Assembly (NCBI GenBank): GCA_017443465.1
Contig: JAFRXO010000037.1
Span: forward strand, 1-47,831
Reading direction: 5' to 3'
DNA from: Bacteroidales bacterium
GTDB taxonomy: Bacteria > Bacteroidota > Bacteroidia > Bacteroidales > UBA932
DNA: 47,831 nucleotides
Shown here: positions 36,044-44,795 of the stretch, one piece after another
How positions within the stretch are numbered: the stretch's first letter is position 1
Layout of the letters: every line of letters starts with the position of its first letter
The notes under the pieces: model-generated
The model's database searches: none
Told to the model about the DNA's origin: nothing
The model's input: the letters and a program-made list of their open reading frames with translations, nothing else
Made by a program: the position numbers and the translations under genes

Positions 36044-36994
36044 CCCTCCATCCGCATCCTGTGCGGAATCGAATGCTTTCACTATCTTGTTCACGAGAGG
36101 ATGTCGCACGATGTCCTCGTTCGAGAAGAAGATAGTGGAAATTCCTTTTATGCCCTTGACCAGTTCAATGCCCTTGAGCAAGCCTGAGTCGCTGCGGTGG
36201 GGGAGGTCTATCTGGGTGGCATCTCCGGTGACTATGAATTTGGCGTTGGTGCCCATTCGGGTCAGGAACATTTTCAACTGTCCGATGTTGGTGTTCTGGG
36301 CTTCGTCCAGGATGACGCATGCCCTGTCCAGGGTGCGTCCACGCATATATGCAAGCGGAGCGATCTGTATGGTTCCCTCGCTCATGAAATCCTGAAGTTT
36401 CTTAGCCGGAATCATGTCGCCCAGGGCATCATACAGGGGCTGGAGATAGGGATCCAGCTTGTCCTTCAGGTCTCCCGGCAGGAATCCCAGCCTCTCTCCG
36501 GCTTCAACGGCAGGACGGGTCAGGATTATTCGCTTGATTTCCCGGTTCTTAAGTGCGCGGACAGCAAGGGCGATGGCTATGTAGGTCTTTCCGGTTCCGG
36601 CCGGCCCCACGGCGAAGATCAGGTCGTCCTTGAAATAGGCCTTGACCATCTTCTGCTGAGTGGCGTTCCTCGCCCTGATAGGCTTCCCGTCAGTGGAGTG
36701 CACTATGACGGCGTCTCCGCTGTGGAGGAACTTCCCCCTGTCGCTTTCCCCGTCGAATATATCGGCCACGTCATATGTAGTCAGGCTCAGTTTGTGCTTC
36801 TTTACTTCTATCAGTTCACCGAGGCGGATGGAGAACTCCTCGATCAGGCTCTGTCCGCCTTCCAGGATCAGTTCGTCTCCCCGCGCCACTACCTTGAGAG
36901 AGGGGAAATAAGAGCAGAATTCTTCCAGTACGCGGTTGCCTGGCCCGTAGAGTTCAATAGGTTCGATGCCTTCCAGTCTGATGGTTTTCTTCAT
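36029..36994 (-). CDS. PhoH family ATPase (YbeZ-like)
   Basis: A 321-residue PhoH/YbeZ protein, a RecA-like NTPase linked to RNA metabolism and often acting with the endoribonuclease YbeY (not in this window). The N-terminal KH-like half (residues 1-75) is followed by Walker A GPAGTGKT (130-137), TRPAVEAGERLGFLPGDL, the DEAQN box (230-234) and TGDATQIDLP. It ends convergently with DUF975 (15-base overlap) and starts 12 bases after the CapA-like gene, with which it probably forms an operon. No own promoter box is seen in that gap. Confidence 0.94.
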   Translation of the reverse strand: MKKTIRLEGIEPIELYGPGNRVLEEFCSYFPSLKVVARGDELILEGGQSLIEEFSIRLGELIEVKKHKLSLTTYDVADIFDGESDRGKFLHSGDAVIVHSTDGKPIRARNATQQKMVKAYFKDDLIFAVGPAGTGKTYIAIALAVRALKNREIKRIILTRPAVEAGERLGFLPGDLKDKLDPYLQPLYDALGDMIPAKKLQDFMSEGTIQIAPLAYMRGRTLDRACVILDEAQNTNIGQLKMFLTRMGTNAKFIVTGDATQIDLPHRSDSGLLKGIELVKGIKGISTIFFSNEDIVRHPLVNKIVKAFDSAQDADGGSDTR

Positions 36995-37006
36995 ATATAT
37001 CAGTTA

Positions 37007-38077
37007 TCAGTCTTGTATTCCTGTGACCGTCCTTACCCTTCTGTAAGTAGTCACCATGTTGTCATAGTCTGAAGGAGATATCCACATCTCCCTGTGTCCC
37101 AGATATTTCTTGACGGGGATGGTCTGGTAGCCGTCAGTCAGTTTCCCCGGCAGCGTACACCACAGGAAGGTGAGTTCCGGGGTGAGGACCCGGGCCCGGC
37201 GGTGCCGGTCGACCGCTATTTTCAAGGTGACCGCGAGCTCCAGCCTGGTGTTCTCAGCGCTCATGTTTGAAACCGCGTTCCCCATAGAATATATGACCGG
37301 GACGGCTCCGATCGAGGTGGTGTCCTGGACTACATGGGGATGCGCCCCGATTATCGCATCGACCCCTTTTTCCTCGAGCCATTGAGCCCAGAGCTCCTGC
37401 TCCCGGGAGTGTCTGAGGGAGTATTCCGTCCCCCAGTGCGGGACGGCGATAACTATGTCGGCCCCGAGTTCCCTCGCACGGCTTACCTGCCGCGAGACTT
37501 CGTCCTTGTCCATAAGCGAGACGGACGGCCATTCATATGAGGTCTGCGTGTTTGTCCCATATGTGAAGTTCACAAGTGCGATGCGCAGTCCCTTGCAATA
37601 GAGCATAAGGGGGTTGTCCCGGTGGAAAGTCCTCTCTTCCAGGCCTGTACCGGTGTGCCTGACGCGGAGCGAATCATATATCTGCAGAGTCCTCCGCAGG
37701 CCGTTTTCCCCTTTGTCCGTAATGTGGTTGTTGGCAGTGAGGAAGACATCCACCCCGAGGTCTTTTACATATGTTGCATATCCGTCCGGCGCTGAGAATG
37801 CTGGATAGCCGGAATAGGGTTTCCCGGCTAGGGTGAACTCCATGTTCGCAACCGCGATGTCAGCCTGCGAAAGGAGGGGCCTCAGCGGCTCCAGGAAGTC
37901 AGTGTAGTCATATTCGAGCTGCCTGGCGTGCATCATCACGTCCCCGATGAAGACCATTTCCACTGTGTCCGGTTCTACATAATATGTGCGTGGGCGCGGC
38001 AGGTAAGTCCTGATGGTAGTCTGCGCCGAAGCACTGCAGCAGGCGAGCAGGAACAATATGTAGAACTTCAGTCTCAT
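37007..38077 (-). CDS. CapA family protein (PGA_cap metallophosphatase fold), exported
   Basis: A 356-residue exported protein of the poly-gamma-glutamate CapA superfamily, a calcineurin-like metallophosphatase fold. Candidate metal ligands occur in FIGDVMMHARQL, NMEFTL, LTANNHITDKGENG, VPHWGTEYS and GAHPHVVQ, and YSMGN follows as usual. A signal peptide covers residues 1-19 (LLACCSASAQ). The double cysteine could be a weak lipobox, but the residue before the -1 alanine is Leu, so signal peptidase I cleavage near SAQ is equally possible. No other capsule genes are nearby, so capsule synthesis is not implied. A TATATTTG box lies 7 bases before the ATG. Confidence 0.88.
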   Translation of the reverse strand: MRLKFYILFLLACCSASAQTTIRTYLPRPRTYYVEPDTVEMVFIGDVMMHARQLEYDYTDFLEPLRPLLSQADIAVANMEFTLAGKPYSGYPAFSAPDGYATYVKDLGVDVFLTANNHITDKGENGLRRTLQIYDSLRVRHTGTGLEERTFHRDNPLMLYCKGLRIALVNFTYGTNTQTSYEWPSVSLMDKDEVSRQVSRARELGADIVIAVPHWGTEYSLRHSREQELWAQWLEEKGVDAIIGAHPHVVQDTTSIGAVPVIYSMGNAVSNMSAENTRLELAVTLKIAVDRHRRARVLTPELTFLWCTLPGKLTDGYQTIPVKKYLGHREMWISPSDYDNMVTTYRRVRTVTGIQD

Positions 38078-38084
38078 CTATTCG

Positions 38085-38092
38085 CAAATATA
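38085..38092 (-). promoter_or_regulatory. -7 box (TATATTTG) of the CapA-like gene and phoH
   Basis: Minus-strand TAnnTTTG match, 7 bases before the ATG at 38077; short leader. The opposing box at 38106 is 13 bases away. Confidence 0.6.
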
Positions 38093-38105
38093 CCGCAAAA
38101 ATGAG

Positions 38106-38113
38106 TAAATTTG
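38106..38113 (+). promoter_or_regulatory. -7 box (TAAATTTG) of the SPOR lipoprotein gene
   Basis: TAnnTTTG match, 22 bases before the ATG at 38136. It lies too close to the alternative ATG at 38121 for a normal leader, which decides the start. Confidence 0.65.
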
Positions 38114-38135
38114 CACATAAATGCCAAAAAGACAT

Positions 38136-38654
38136 ATGAAAAGGATATTACTCTGCATAAGCTCTCTTGCCCTTGTACTCTGCCTGGCCGGCGGGTGCGA
38201 TTTCCTGCGGGCTCTTGCAGGTCGTCCGACCTCGGCCGAGATCGAGATCAAGCGGGCTGAGATAGCCGCGGAAGAGGCTGCCCACCAGGCGAGGCTCGAT
38301 TCCCTCAGGAAAGCCGAGAAACAGATCGCTGACTCCCTGGCGGTAATCGACTCCCTGAAGTCCAGGAACGAAACCATGCTCAATCCTTCCAAACTGGGAG
38401 GACTGAAAGTCTCTGAACTTCCCGCGAAGTACTATATCATAGTGGGCGCATTCATGGAAAAGGCCAATGCCGAGAAGAAGGCCGCGAAATTGAAAGAATC
38501 TGGCCAGGAAGCTGCAATCATAAGCTTCAGGAACGGATACAATGCGGTAGGCATATGTCCCAGTTCTACGCTTGCCCAGGTGTATGAATCTCTCCGGAAG
38601 ATACAAGGGCAGGATTTTTGCCCTAAGGATGCCTGGATATTGGTAAATGAATAA
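38136..38654 (+). CDS. SPOR-domain lipoprotein with coiled coil
   Basis: A 172-residue protein from the ATG in CATATG. The N-terminal signal MKRILLCISSLALVLCLAGGC has a lipobox-like AGGC, so the mature protein is probably lipidated. An alanine/glutamate-rich coiled coil (about residues 35-80) leads to a C-terminal SPOR domain (about 95-170: KYYIIVGAFMEKANAEKKAAKLKESG, then YNAVGICPS and LRKIQG). SPOR domains bind peptidoglycan strands stripped of side peptides, typically at the division site. The next gene overlaps it by 8 bases, so the two products probably work in the same compartment. Spacer and SPOR lengths are normal. Confidence 0.87.
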   Translation: MKRILLCISSLALVLCLAGGCDFLRALAGRPTSAEIEIKRAEIAAEEAAHQARLDSLRKAEKQIADSLAVIDSLKSRNETMLNPSKLGGLKVSELPAKYYIIVGAFMEKANAEKKAAKLKESGQEAAIISFRNGYNAVGICPSSTLAQVYESLRKIQGQDFCPKDAWILVNE

Positions 38655-40008
38655 AATGGGCAAAAGTATCTTTGCGGCAGTGATCCTGTCGGTCCTTGCC
38701 CTTGTACCTGCATATGCTCAGTACAGGGGCGGTTCTTCATATGAGGCGCTGTACGACAGCGAGACGGTTTCATCCTTCAAGGAGCACATCCGCTCCCTCT
38801 CCGCCATGGCCCTGGAAGGCCGCGGTGCAGGGACAGATGGAGAGAGAGAAGCAGCGTCATACCTCGAGAACGTCTTCTCGGGCTATGGTCTGGACATCCT
38901 TCCTTCTGAGGATGGCGGAGTCTTCGGAATCCGCCAGGAAAACGGGGACACACTGACATCCCTTAACGTGACGGCATTCATCCCGGGGCATGACAAGACC
39001 ATGAAGGACAAGTATATAGTCATCGCGGCCAGGATGGACAACATCCCTCCCCAGGTTATCAAAGTGGATGGCCAGGATGTCACCAGGATATTCCCCGGGG
39101 CGAATTCCAATGCTTCCGGAATGGCTATGCTTCTGGAACTCGGACGGATGCTCAAAACCAACGAGGCGCTTCTCAAGCGCTCCGTCCTCCTTCTCGGTTT
39201 CGGAGCCTCGATGCAGGGGAATGCAGGGGCATGGTATTTCCTGAACCGCTCTTTCAAGGATGTGGATAATATCGATGCCATGATAAACCTGGATATCCTG
39301 GGAACCGGGAACAAGGGCTTTTATGCATATACCTGTTCGAATGCCGACATGAACAACATCCTGGACAGGCAGAAGAGCACCCTCCAGCCGGTCTTCCCGA
39401 CTTTGACCGCTGCGGAACCTTTCCCTTCGGACCACAGGATGTTCTATGACAAGGAAATCCCCTCGATAATGTTCACAACCGGCAATTTCCCGGAGAAGGG
39501 CACAGAAAGGGACACGGAGTCGGTAATAGATTACGAATACATGGAGAGGGAACTGGAGTATATCTACAGCTACACCCTGTCCCTGGCAAACGGGGCCGCT
39601 CCGGTCTTCAATCCTTCCGACCTGATGCGGAAGAAGAACAGAAGCAACTTGGACGTCGTTGCTTACTATGACTGCGACATCAGGCCTACTTTCATGGGCA
39701 GTTCCGATCCCTCGGTCTTCCTCAAGCGCTGGGTCTATCAGTATATGAAATATCCACATGAGGCTGTTGAGAACGGCCGCCAGGGGCGTGTCCTGGTAGA
39801 TTTCATCATTGACGAAAGGGGGAAGGTGACCGACGTCAAGGTCCTCAGGGGAGTGGACGACCTGCTCGACGCAGAGGCTGTCCGGGTGGTTGCCGCCTCT
39901 CCTGACTGGAAGCCCGGAAGGGTCCGCGGCCAGAAAGTCAAGACGGAAATGTCACTATATGTCGAGTTCCGGCTTCAGAAGAAGGCTTCTTTCGGGCTGA
40001 AGAAGTGA
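38647..40008 (+). CDS. M28 peptidase-like domain fused to TonB C-terminal domain; metal ligands mostly lost
   Basis: A 453-residue exported protein (signal peptide to about AYAQ, residue 25). Residues about 50-315 follow the M28 aminopeptidase fold (LEGRGAGTDGEREAASYLE, PGANSNASGMAMLLELGRML, MINLDILGTG, PSDHRMF). Of the five zinc ligands and the catalytic glutamate, only D216 and H263 remain. The His position reads R129, the GADD position reads GANS (153-154) and the EE position reads S188-M189. It is therefore probably not a peptidase. Residues about 350-445 are a TonB C-terminal-type domain (KYPHEAVENGRQGRVLVDFIIDERGKVTDVKVLRGVDDLLDAEAVRVV), without the usual TonB membrane anchor and Pro-rich arm. 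Translation starts at 38647 or 38656. It overlaps the SPOR gene by 8 bases at the former. Confidence 0.85.
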   Translation: MNKMGKSIFAAVILSVLALVPAYAQYRGGSSYEALYDSETVSSFKEHIRSLSAMALEGRGAGTDGEREAASYLENVFSGYGLDILPSEDGGVFGIRQENGDTLTSLNVTAFIPGHDKTMKDKYIVIAARMDNIPPQVIKVDGQDVTRIFPGANSNASGMAMLLELGRMLKTNEALLKRSVLLLGFGASMQGNAGAWYFLNRSFKDVDNIDAMINLDILGTGNKGFYAYTCSNADMNNILDRQKSTLQPVFPTLTAAEPFPSDHRMFYDKEIPSIMFTTGNFPEKGTERDTESVIDYEYMERELEYIYSYTLSLANGAAPVFNPSDLMRKKNRSNLDVVAYYDCDIRPTFMGSSDPSVFLKRWVYQYMKYPHEAVENGRQGRVLVDFIIDERGKVTDVKVLRGVDDLLDAEAVRVVAASPDWKPGRVRGQKVKTEMSLYVEFRLQKKASFGLKK

Positions 40009-40037
40009 TTATCTTGGGGGATGCGGCGGATTATTGC

Positions 40038-40045
40038 TAAATTTG
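40038..40045 (+). promoter_or_regulatory. -7 box (TAAATTTG) of leuS
   Basis: TAnnTTTG match, 22 bases before the leuS ATG. Confidence 0.65.
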
Positions 40046-40067
40046 CAGAATATATCAACACAATCAT

Positions 40068-42827
40068 ATGGATTACGATTTCAGGAGTATAGAGGCCAGA
40101 TGGCAGAAATACTGGGCGGAAAACAAGACATTCAAGGCTGAGAACGACTCTCCAAAGCCTAAATACTATGTTCTGGACATGTTCCCGTATCCTTCGGGAG
40201 CCGGCCTTCATGTAGGCCATCCCCTTGGATACATCGCCAGCGACATTTTCTCCCGCTACAAGAGGCTCAAGGGCTTCAATGTCCTGCATCCCATGGGATA
40301 TGACGCCTTCGGCCTTCCTGCAGAGCAATATGCCATCCAGACCGGACAGCATCCGGAGAAGACTACATCCGCGAACATCGACCGTTACCGTTCCCAGATG
40401 GACAGGATCGGCTTTTCATATGATTGGGACAGGGAAGTCAGGACATGTGATCCGGCATACTATAAATGGACCCAGTGGACATTTGTCAAGATGTTCAAGA
40501 GCTGGTACTCCCTGGAAATGGGAAAGGCCCGTCCCATCGCCGAACTGGTGGCTGCTTTCGAGCAGAACGGCACGGCAGGAGTGAAGGCCGCATGCGGGGA
40601 GGAGATGCATTTTACAGCCGAGGAGTGGAAGAAGTTCTCTCCGAAACGCAAGTCTGACATCCTGATGAACTACCGTATAGCCTACCAGGGTGACTCTTTC
40701 GTGAACTGGTGTCCTCAGCTCGGAACCGTCCTGGCCAATGACGAAGTCAAGGACGGACTTTCGGTCCGTGGAGGGTTCCCGGTAGAGCAGAAGAAAATGA
40801 AACAGTGGCAGTTGCGTATCTCCGCATATGCCCAGAGGCTCCTGGATTCCCTCGATGACCTTGACTGGAGCGATTCGCTGAAAGAGATGCAGCGCAACTG
40901 GATCGGCCGCTCCGAAGGTGCGGAGATGCATTTCAGGGTTGCCAACGGCGGAAAGCAGTATGACCTAGAGATATTCACCACCCGTGCCGACACAATCTTC
41001 GGAGTTACCTTCATGGTCCTTTCTCCTGAGAGCGAGTGGGTCGCCAGGCTTACGTCACCTTCACAGAAAAAGGCTGTAGAAGAGTACCTTGCCGCCGCCA
41101 AGAAGAAGACCGAGCGTGAGCGCATCGCCCAGACCAAGACGGCTACCGGAGTCTTCACCGGATCATATGCCGAGAATCCTGTCACACATGACCGTATCCC
41201 GGTGTGGATATCCGATTATGTGCTCGCCGGTTATGGTACCGGTGCCATCATGGCAGTGCCTGCCCATGACAGCCGCGACTATGTTTTCGCCAAGACTTTC
41301 AACCTCCCGATAATCCCGGTGATCGAAGGCGCCGACATCTCCCAGGAGAGTTTCGATGCCAAGTCCGGGAAGATGGCTAATTCAGGATTCCTTAACGGGC
41401 TCGATGTAAAGGAAGCTATTCCGGCTGCCATAAAGTATGTCGAGGAACATGGCATCGGACGCAGGAAAGTGAACTACCGCCTGCGTGATGCTATCTTCTC
41501 CCGCCAGAGGTACTGGGGTGAGCCCTTCCCGATCTACTACAAGGACGGCATCCCGACACCGCTGCCTGCTGAGGACCTTCCACTGACACTTCCGGAAATA
41601 ACTGAATTCAAGCCCACTGAGACCGGAGAACCACCTCTGGCCCGTGCCGCTGACTGGACATATGACGGATATCCGCTGGAGACCAGCACCATGCCCGGTT
41701 TCGCCGGTTCCAGCGCCTACTATCTCAGGTATATGGATCCTCATGACGATGAGGCTCTGGTGGACAGGGACGCCAACAATTACTGGCGCCAGGTGGACCT
41801 GTATGTCGGAGGAACCGAACACGCAACCGGCCACCTTATCTATTCCCGCTTCTGGAACAAGTTCCTCTACGACCTGGGATATGTCTGCGAGGACGAGCCT
41901 TTCCGCAAGCTTGTCAACCAGGGAATGATCCAGGGACGTTCGTCGTTCGTGTACAGGATCGTTGGGACGAATACCTTCGTGTCCTGCGGCCTGAAGGATG
42001 GTTACGAGGTAACCCCGATCCATGTCGATGTGAACCTGGTACATGCCGACAAGCTGGACATAGAGGGCTTCAAGGCATGGAGGCCGGATTACGCCGATGC
42101 ACAGTTCATCCTCGAGAACGGGGAATACGTATGCGGCTGGGCTGTTGAAAAGATGTCTAAGTCCATGTTCAACGTGGTGAACCCGGATGATATCTGCGAC
42201 CGCTACGGGGCTGACACCCTCAGGCTCTATGAAATGTTCCTCGGACCGGTCGAGCAGTCCAAACCCTGGGATACCAAGGGTATCGACGGAGTCCACAGGT
42301 TCCTGCGCAAGTTCTGGAGGCTGTTCTATGACGCTGACCGTTTCCTGGTTGAGGACACCGCCCCGGATGCATCCGAACTCAAGGCCCTCCACAAGCTCAT
42401 TGCCAAGGAAGAAGCTGATATCGAAGCATTCTCGTACAACACCACGGTCAGTGCGTTCATGATCGCTCTCGGAGAACTCGGAGAATGCCACAAGCGTGCG
42501 ATCCTCGAGCCTCTCGTGATCCTGCTTTCACCTTTTGCCCCGCATATGGCCGAGGAGCTCTGGCATGACCTGGGACATGAGGGAAGCGTGGCATATGCTT
42601 CATTCCCCGAATATGATGCGGCCCTTACGGTTGAGGACAGTTGCACATATGCAGTGTCCTTCAACGGGAAGACCCGTTTTACGGCTGAGCTGCCGGTCTC
42701 CCTGGACCGTGCCGGCGTGCAGGATAAGGTGCTCGCGATGGAACAGACAATGCGCTGGACCGAGGGCAAGAACGTAGTGAAGGTCATAGTAGTTCCCGGG
42801 AAGATTGTGAACATAGTGCTGAAATGA
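40068..42827 (+). CDS. leuS: Leucyl-tRNA synthetase
   Basis: Class I synthetase charging tRNA-Leu, 919 residues. The HIGH motif appears as HVGH (48-51, in [16 protein letters not shown]) and KMSKS at 695-699 ([10 protein letters not shown]). The CP1 editing domain contains the [17 protein letters not shown] and [18 protein letters not shown] segments with the conserved threonine and aspartate region. The leucine-specific [16 protein letters not shown] segment is present before KMSKS. The ATG is in CATATG. It overlaps the first yitT by four bases (ATGA), so the transporter-like pair is probably co-translated with it. Confidence 0.98.
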   Translation: MDYDFRSIEARWQKYWAENKTFKAENDSPKPKYYVLDMFPYPSGAGLHVGHPLGYIASDIFSRYKRLKGFNVLHPMGYDAFGLPAEQYAIQTGQHPEKTTSANIDRYRSQMDRIGFSYDWDREVRTCDPAYYKWTQWTFVKMFKSWYSLEMGKARPIAELVAAFEQNGTAGVKAACGEEMHFTAEEWKKFSPKRKSDILMNYRIAYQGDSFVNWCPQLGTVLANDEVKDGLSVRGGFPVEQKKMKQWQLRISAYAQRLLDSLDDLDWSDSLKEMQRNWIGRSEGAEMHFRVANGGKQYDLEIFTTRADTIFGVTFMVLSPESEWVARLTSPSQKKAVEEYLAAAKKKTERERIAQTKTATGVFTGSYAENPVTHDRIPVWISDYVLAGYGTGAIMAVPAHDSRDYVFAKTFNLPIIPVIEGADISQESFDAKSGKMANSGFLNGLDVKEAIPAAIKYVEEHGIGRRKVNYRLRDAIFSRQRYWGEPFPIYYKDGIPTPLPAEDLPLTLPEITEFKPTETGEPPLARAADWTYDGYPLETSTMPGFAGSSAYYLRYMDPHDDEALVDRDANNYWRQVDLYVGGTEHATGHLIYSRFWNKFLYDLGYVCEDEPFRKLVNQGMIQGRSSFVYRIVGTNTFVSCGLKDGYEVTPIHVDVNLVHADKLDIEGFKAWRPDYADAQFILENGEYVCGWAVEKMSKSMFNVVNPDDICDRYGADTLRLYEMFLGPVEQSKPWDTKGIDGVHRFLRKFWRLFYDADRFLVEDTAPDASELKALHKLIAKEEADIEAFSYNTTVSAFMIALGELGECHKRAILEPLVILLSPFAPHMAEELWHDLGHEGSVAYASFPEYDAALTVEDSCTYAVSFNGKTRFTAELPVSLDRAGVQDKVLAMEQTMRWTEGKNVVKVIVVPGKIVNIVLK

Positions 42828-43762
42828 GTTCAAGGAAGATCTTCGGGGCAGTCTGGGACTACTGCGTGATGACGCTCGGAGCTTTCCTCTATTCCGTGGC
42901 GTGGGACTGGTTCATGATCCCGAATAACATGGCGGACGGAGGACTTACCGGTGCATGCACTATCCTCCAGTTCGCGACCGGGATCCCGGTGTCCCACTCT
43001 TTCGCCGTAGTGAACGGCATCCTTCTCATCCTGGCATTCGCGCTCCTGGGAAGGGGCATGGGCATCCGTACCATTTTCTGCATTGCCCTTTCCACGTTAA
43101 TGCTGGATTTCTTTGCCCGTCCGGAGTTTGCGCATATGCGTTCGCTCCCCGGCAATTTCCTCTATGTGGACAACATGATCCTGGTCCCCGTTATCGGGGC
43201 CTTCCTGGAGGCAGTCGGCATCACCATAATCCTGGGACGTGGCGGAAGTACCGGAGGGACAGATATTTTTGCCCTGATCTTCAATAAGTTCTGGCCGGTC
43301 TCCCTCGGTCAGGTCTATCTTTATACCGATCTTGTGATCATCGCATCCATCATCCTGGTCCCAGGGCACACGTTCAGCCAGATGATGTACGGTTACCTTG
43401 CGATGATTACGTTCTCCTTCACGGTGGATTTCATGACCCTCGGAAAGAAATCAACGGCCCAGGTCATGATTTTCTCATCCAAGTTCGAACAGATCGCTGA
43501 TTTCATCATCAATGACCTCGAGAGGGGAGTGACCGTAGTGAAGTCCGTCGGCTGGTACACCAAGGAGGACAGGGATGTCCTGATGATATATGTCCGCAAA
43601 CGCGAGGTCCGGACCATTACGAAGGCTGTCAAGGCCATCGATCCCAAGGCTTTCGTCGCGGTTTCGCCTGCGAGCAGTGTCTTCGGCGAGGGCTTCGACC
43701 AGATCAAGACGGGAATGAACCTGAATCTCATATCCAAGAAAAATGGCGACACTGAAGACTAA
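42824..43762 (+). CDS. YitT family membrane protein, copy 1
   Basis: A 312-residue protein with an N-terminal YitT membrane region (about five helices, residues 10-205) and a C-terminal cytosolic DUF2179 domain (about 215-300). Family features are [42 protein letters not shown] and, in the C-terminal domain, [29 protein letters not shown] and [20 protein letters not shown]. The family's function is unresolved; transport or small-ligand sensing has been proposed. It starts inside the leuS stop and overlaps the second copy by 20 bases. Confidence 0.92.
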   Translation: MSSRKIFGAVWDYCVMTLGAFLYSVAWDWFMIPNNMADGGLTGACTILQFATGIPVSHSFAVVNGILLILAFALLGRGMGIRTIFCIALSTLMLDFFARPEFAHMRSLPGNFLYVDNMILVPVIGAFLEAVGITIILGRGGSTGGTDIFALIFNKFWPVSLGQVYLYTDLVIIASIILVPGHTFSQMMYGYLAMITFSFTVDFMTLGKKSTAQVMIFSSKFEQIADFIINDLERGVTVVKSVGWYTKEDRDVLMIYVRKREVRTITKAVKAIDPKAFVAVSPASSVFGEGFDQIKTGMNLNLISKKNGDTED

Positions 43763-44663
43763 TTTCTGGACTTATTTCAAGGAGTACTCCCTGATAACCC
43801 TGGGTATCGTGCTCTACACTGCCGGCTGGGTGATTTTCCTGATACCCAACAATCTCGTCGGCGGCGGTGTGACCGGTATCAGTTCGATCATCCAGTATGC
43901 GACGGGGATCAAGATGGGTTTCACCTACCTTGTCCTGAATGCCATCCTGCTTGCCATGGCCATGTTCTTCATTGGTTTCGGATTCGGAGGGAAGACGGTC
44001 TATGCGATTGTGCTGGCCTCCTTCCTGCTCAACTTCTTCCAGACAGCGATCCCCCCGACCATCATAGAGGCCCTTGCCTTGAACAACGGTAAACTGATGT
44101 CCACCATCATGGGCGGGATCATGGCCGGTACCGGAATCGGCATGGCGATATCCGAGGGAGGCAGTACCGGTGGAACGGACATCATAGCCCTGATAGTGAA
44201 CAAGTACCGTAATGTCTCTCCCGGCAGGATGATCCTTGCGATGGACGTAGTCATCATCCTGTCTTCGCTGGCAGTGCCCTCTTACACGTCCGGCGGTGAA
44301 ACCATCGGGTGGGCTGACAAGGTCACCACTATAGTTTACGGTCTTATCCTCGTCACGATCAACAGCTATGTGCTGGATGTATATCTTGCGGGTTCCAAGC
44401 AGTCCGTCCTTCTGTTCGTACTCTCCAAGAAGCATGAGCAGATAGCGGATGCGATAACGGGAGAGCTGCACAGGGGCGTTACCGTCCTTGAGGGCCGGGG
44501 ATGGTTCACCAAGGAGAATACCGAAGTGCTCATGGTGATTACCCGCAAGACCGATCTCAACGTGATGCTTAAATATATCAAGGCAATCGATCCGAATGCA
44601 TTCCTGTCGGTATCTTCCGTTACAGGAGTTTACGGAAAGGGGTTTGACAAGATCAAGGGATAA
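43743..44663 (+). CDS. YitT family membrane protein, copy 2
   Basis: A 306-residue paralogue of the preceding gene, with the same order of motifs: [46 protein letters not shown], then HRGVTVLEGRGWFTKENTEVLMVITRKTD and IDPNAFLSVSSVTGVYGKGF. The two copies are clearly homologous but strongly diverged, so the duplication is old. Together they could form a heteromer; that is inference from the 20-base overlap and co-translation. It ends before a terminator-like hairpin at 44711. Confidence 0.92.
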   Translation: MATLKTNFWTYFKEYSLITLGIVLYTAGWVIFLIPNNLVGGGVTGISSIIQYATGIKMGFTYLVLNAILLAMAMFFIGFGFGGKTVYAIVLASFLLNFFQTAIPPTIIEALALNNGKLMSTIMGGIMAGTGIGMAISEGGSTGGTDIIALIVNKYRNVSPGRMILAMDVVIILSSLAVPSYTSGGETIGWADKVTTIVYGLILVTINSYVLDVYLAGSKQSVLLFVLSKKHEQIADAITGELHRGVTVLEGRGWFTKENTEVLMVITRKTDLNVMLKYIKAIDPNAFLSVSSVTGVYGKGFDKIKG

Positions 44664-44710
44664 AGAAAGAGCCGATAATCCTAAGAAACGTAAATATAAC
44701 GCTTACAGAG

Positions 44711-44739
44711 TCCTGCAGGAGTTTTTTCTGCAGGATTTT
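44711..44739 (+). terminator. Terminator-like hairpin after the leuS-yitT-yitT operon
   Basis: TCCTGCAG (44711-44718) and CTGCAGGA (44728-44735) form a perfect 8-base stem around a 9-base loop, followed by TTTT. It lies 47 bases after the second yitT stop and just before the promoter of the AraC-type gene. The U tract is short. Confidence 0.6.
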
Positions 44740-44743
44740 GTGT

Positions 44744-44751
44744 TATTTTTG
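44744..44751 (+). promoter_or_regulatory. -7 box (TATTTTTG) of the AraC-type regulator
   Basis: TAnnTTTG match, 44 bases before the ATG at 44796 and immediately after the terminator-like hairpin. Confidence 0.55.
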
Positions 44752-44795
44752 TTTTGTTAAACGATACAAAATTTTGGTGAAGAGATTTGTGAAGC

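Noticed and set aside
37007-38077. Capsule (poly-gamma-glutamate) locus
   Set aside because: Only a CapA-fold protein is present, without capB or capC; the fold is widespread in unrelated exported proteins.
38647-38760. Frameshift between the SPOR gene and the M28-TonB gene
   Set aside because: Both frames have complete N-terminal signal sequences and normal C-termini; the 8-base overlap is ordinary translational coupling.
19769-44705. Exact 12-base repeat ATATAACGCTTA at 19769-19780 and 44694-44705, both near gene ends
   Set aside because: Tens of chance 12-base repeats are expected in a window this long, and the first copy overlaps the queF stop codon.
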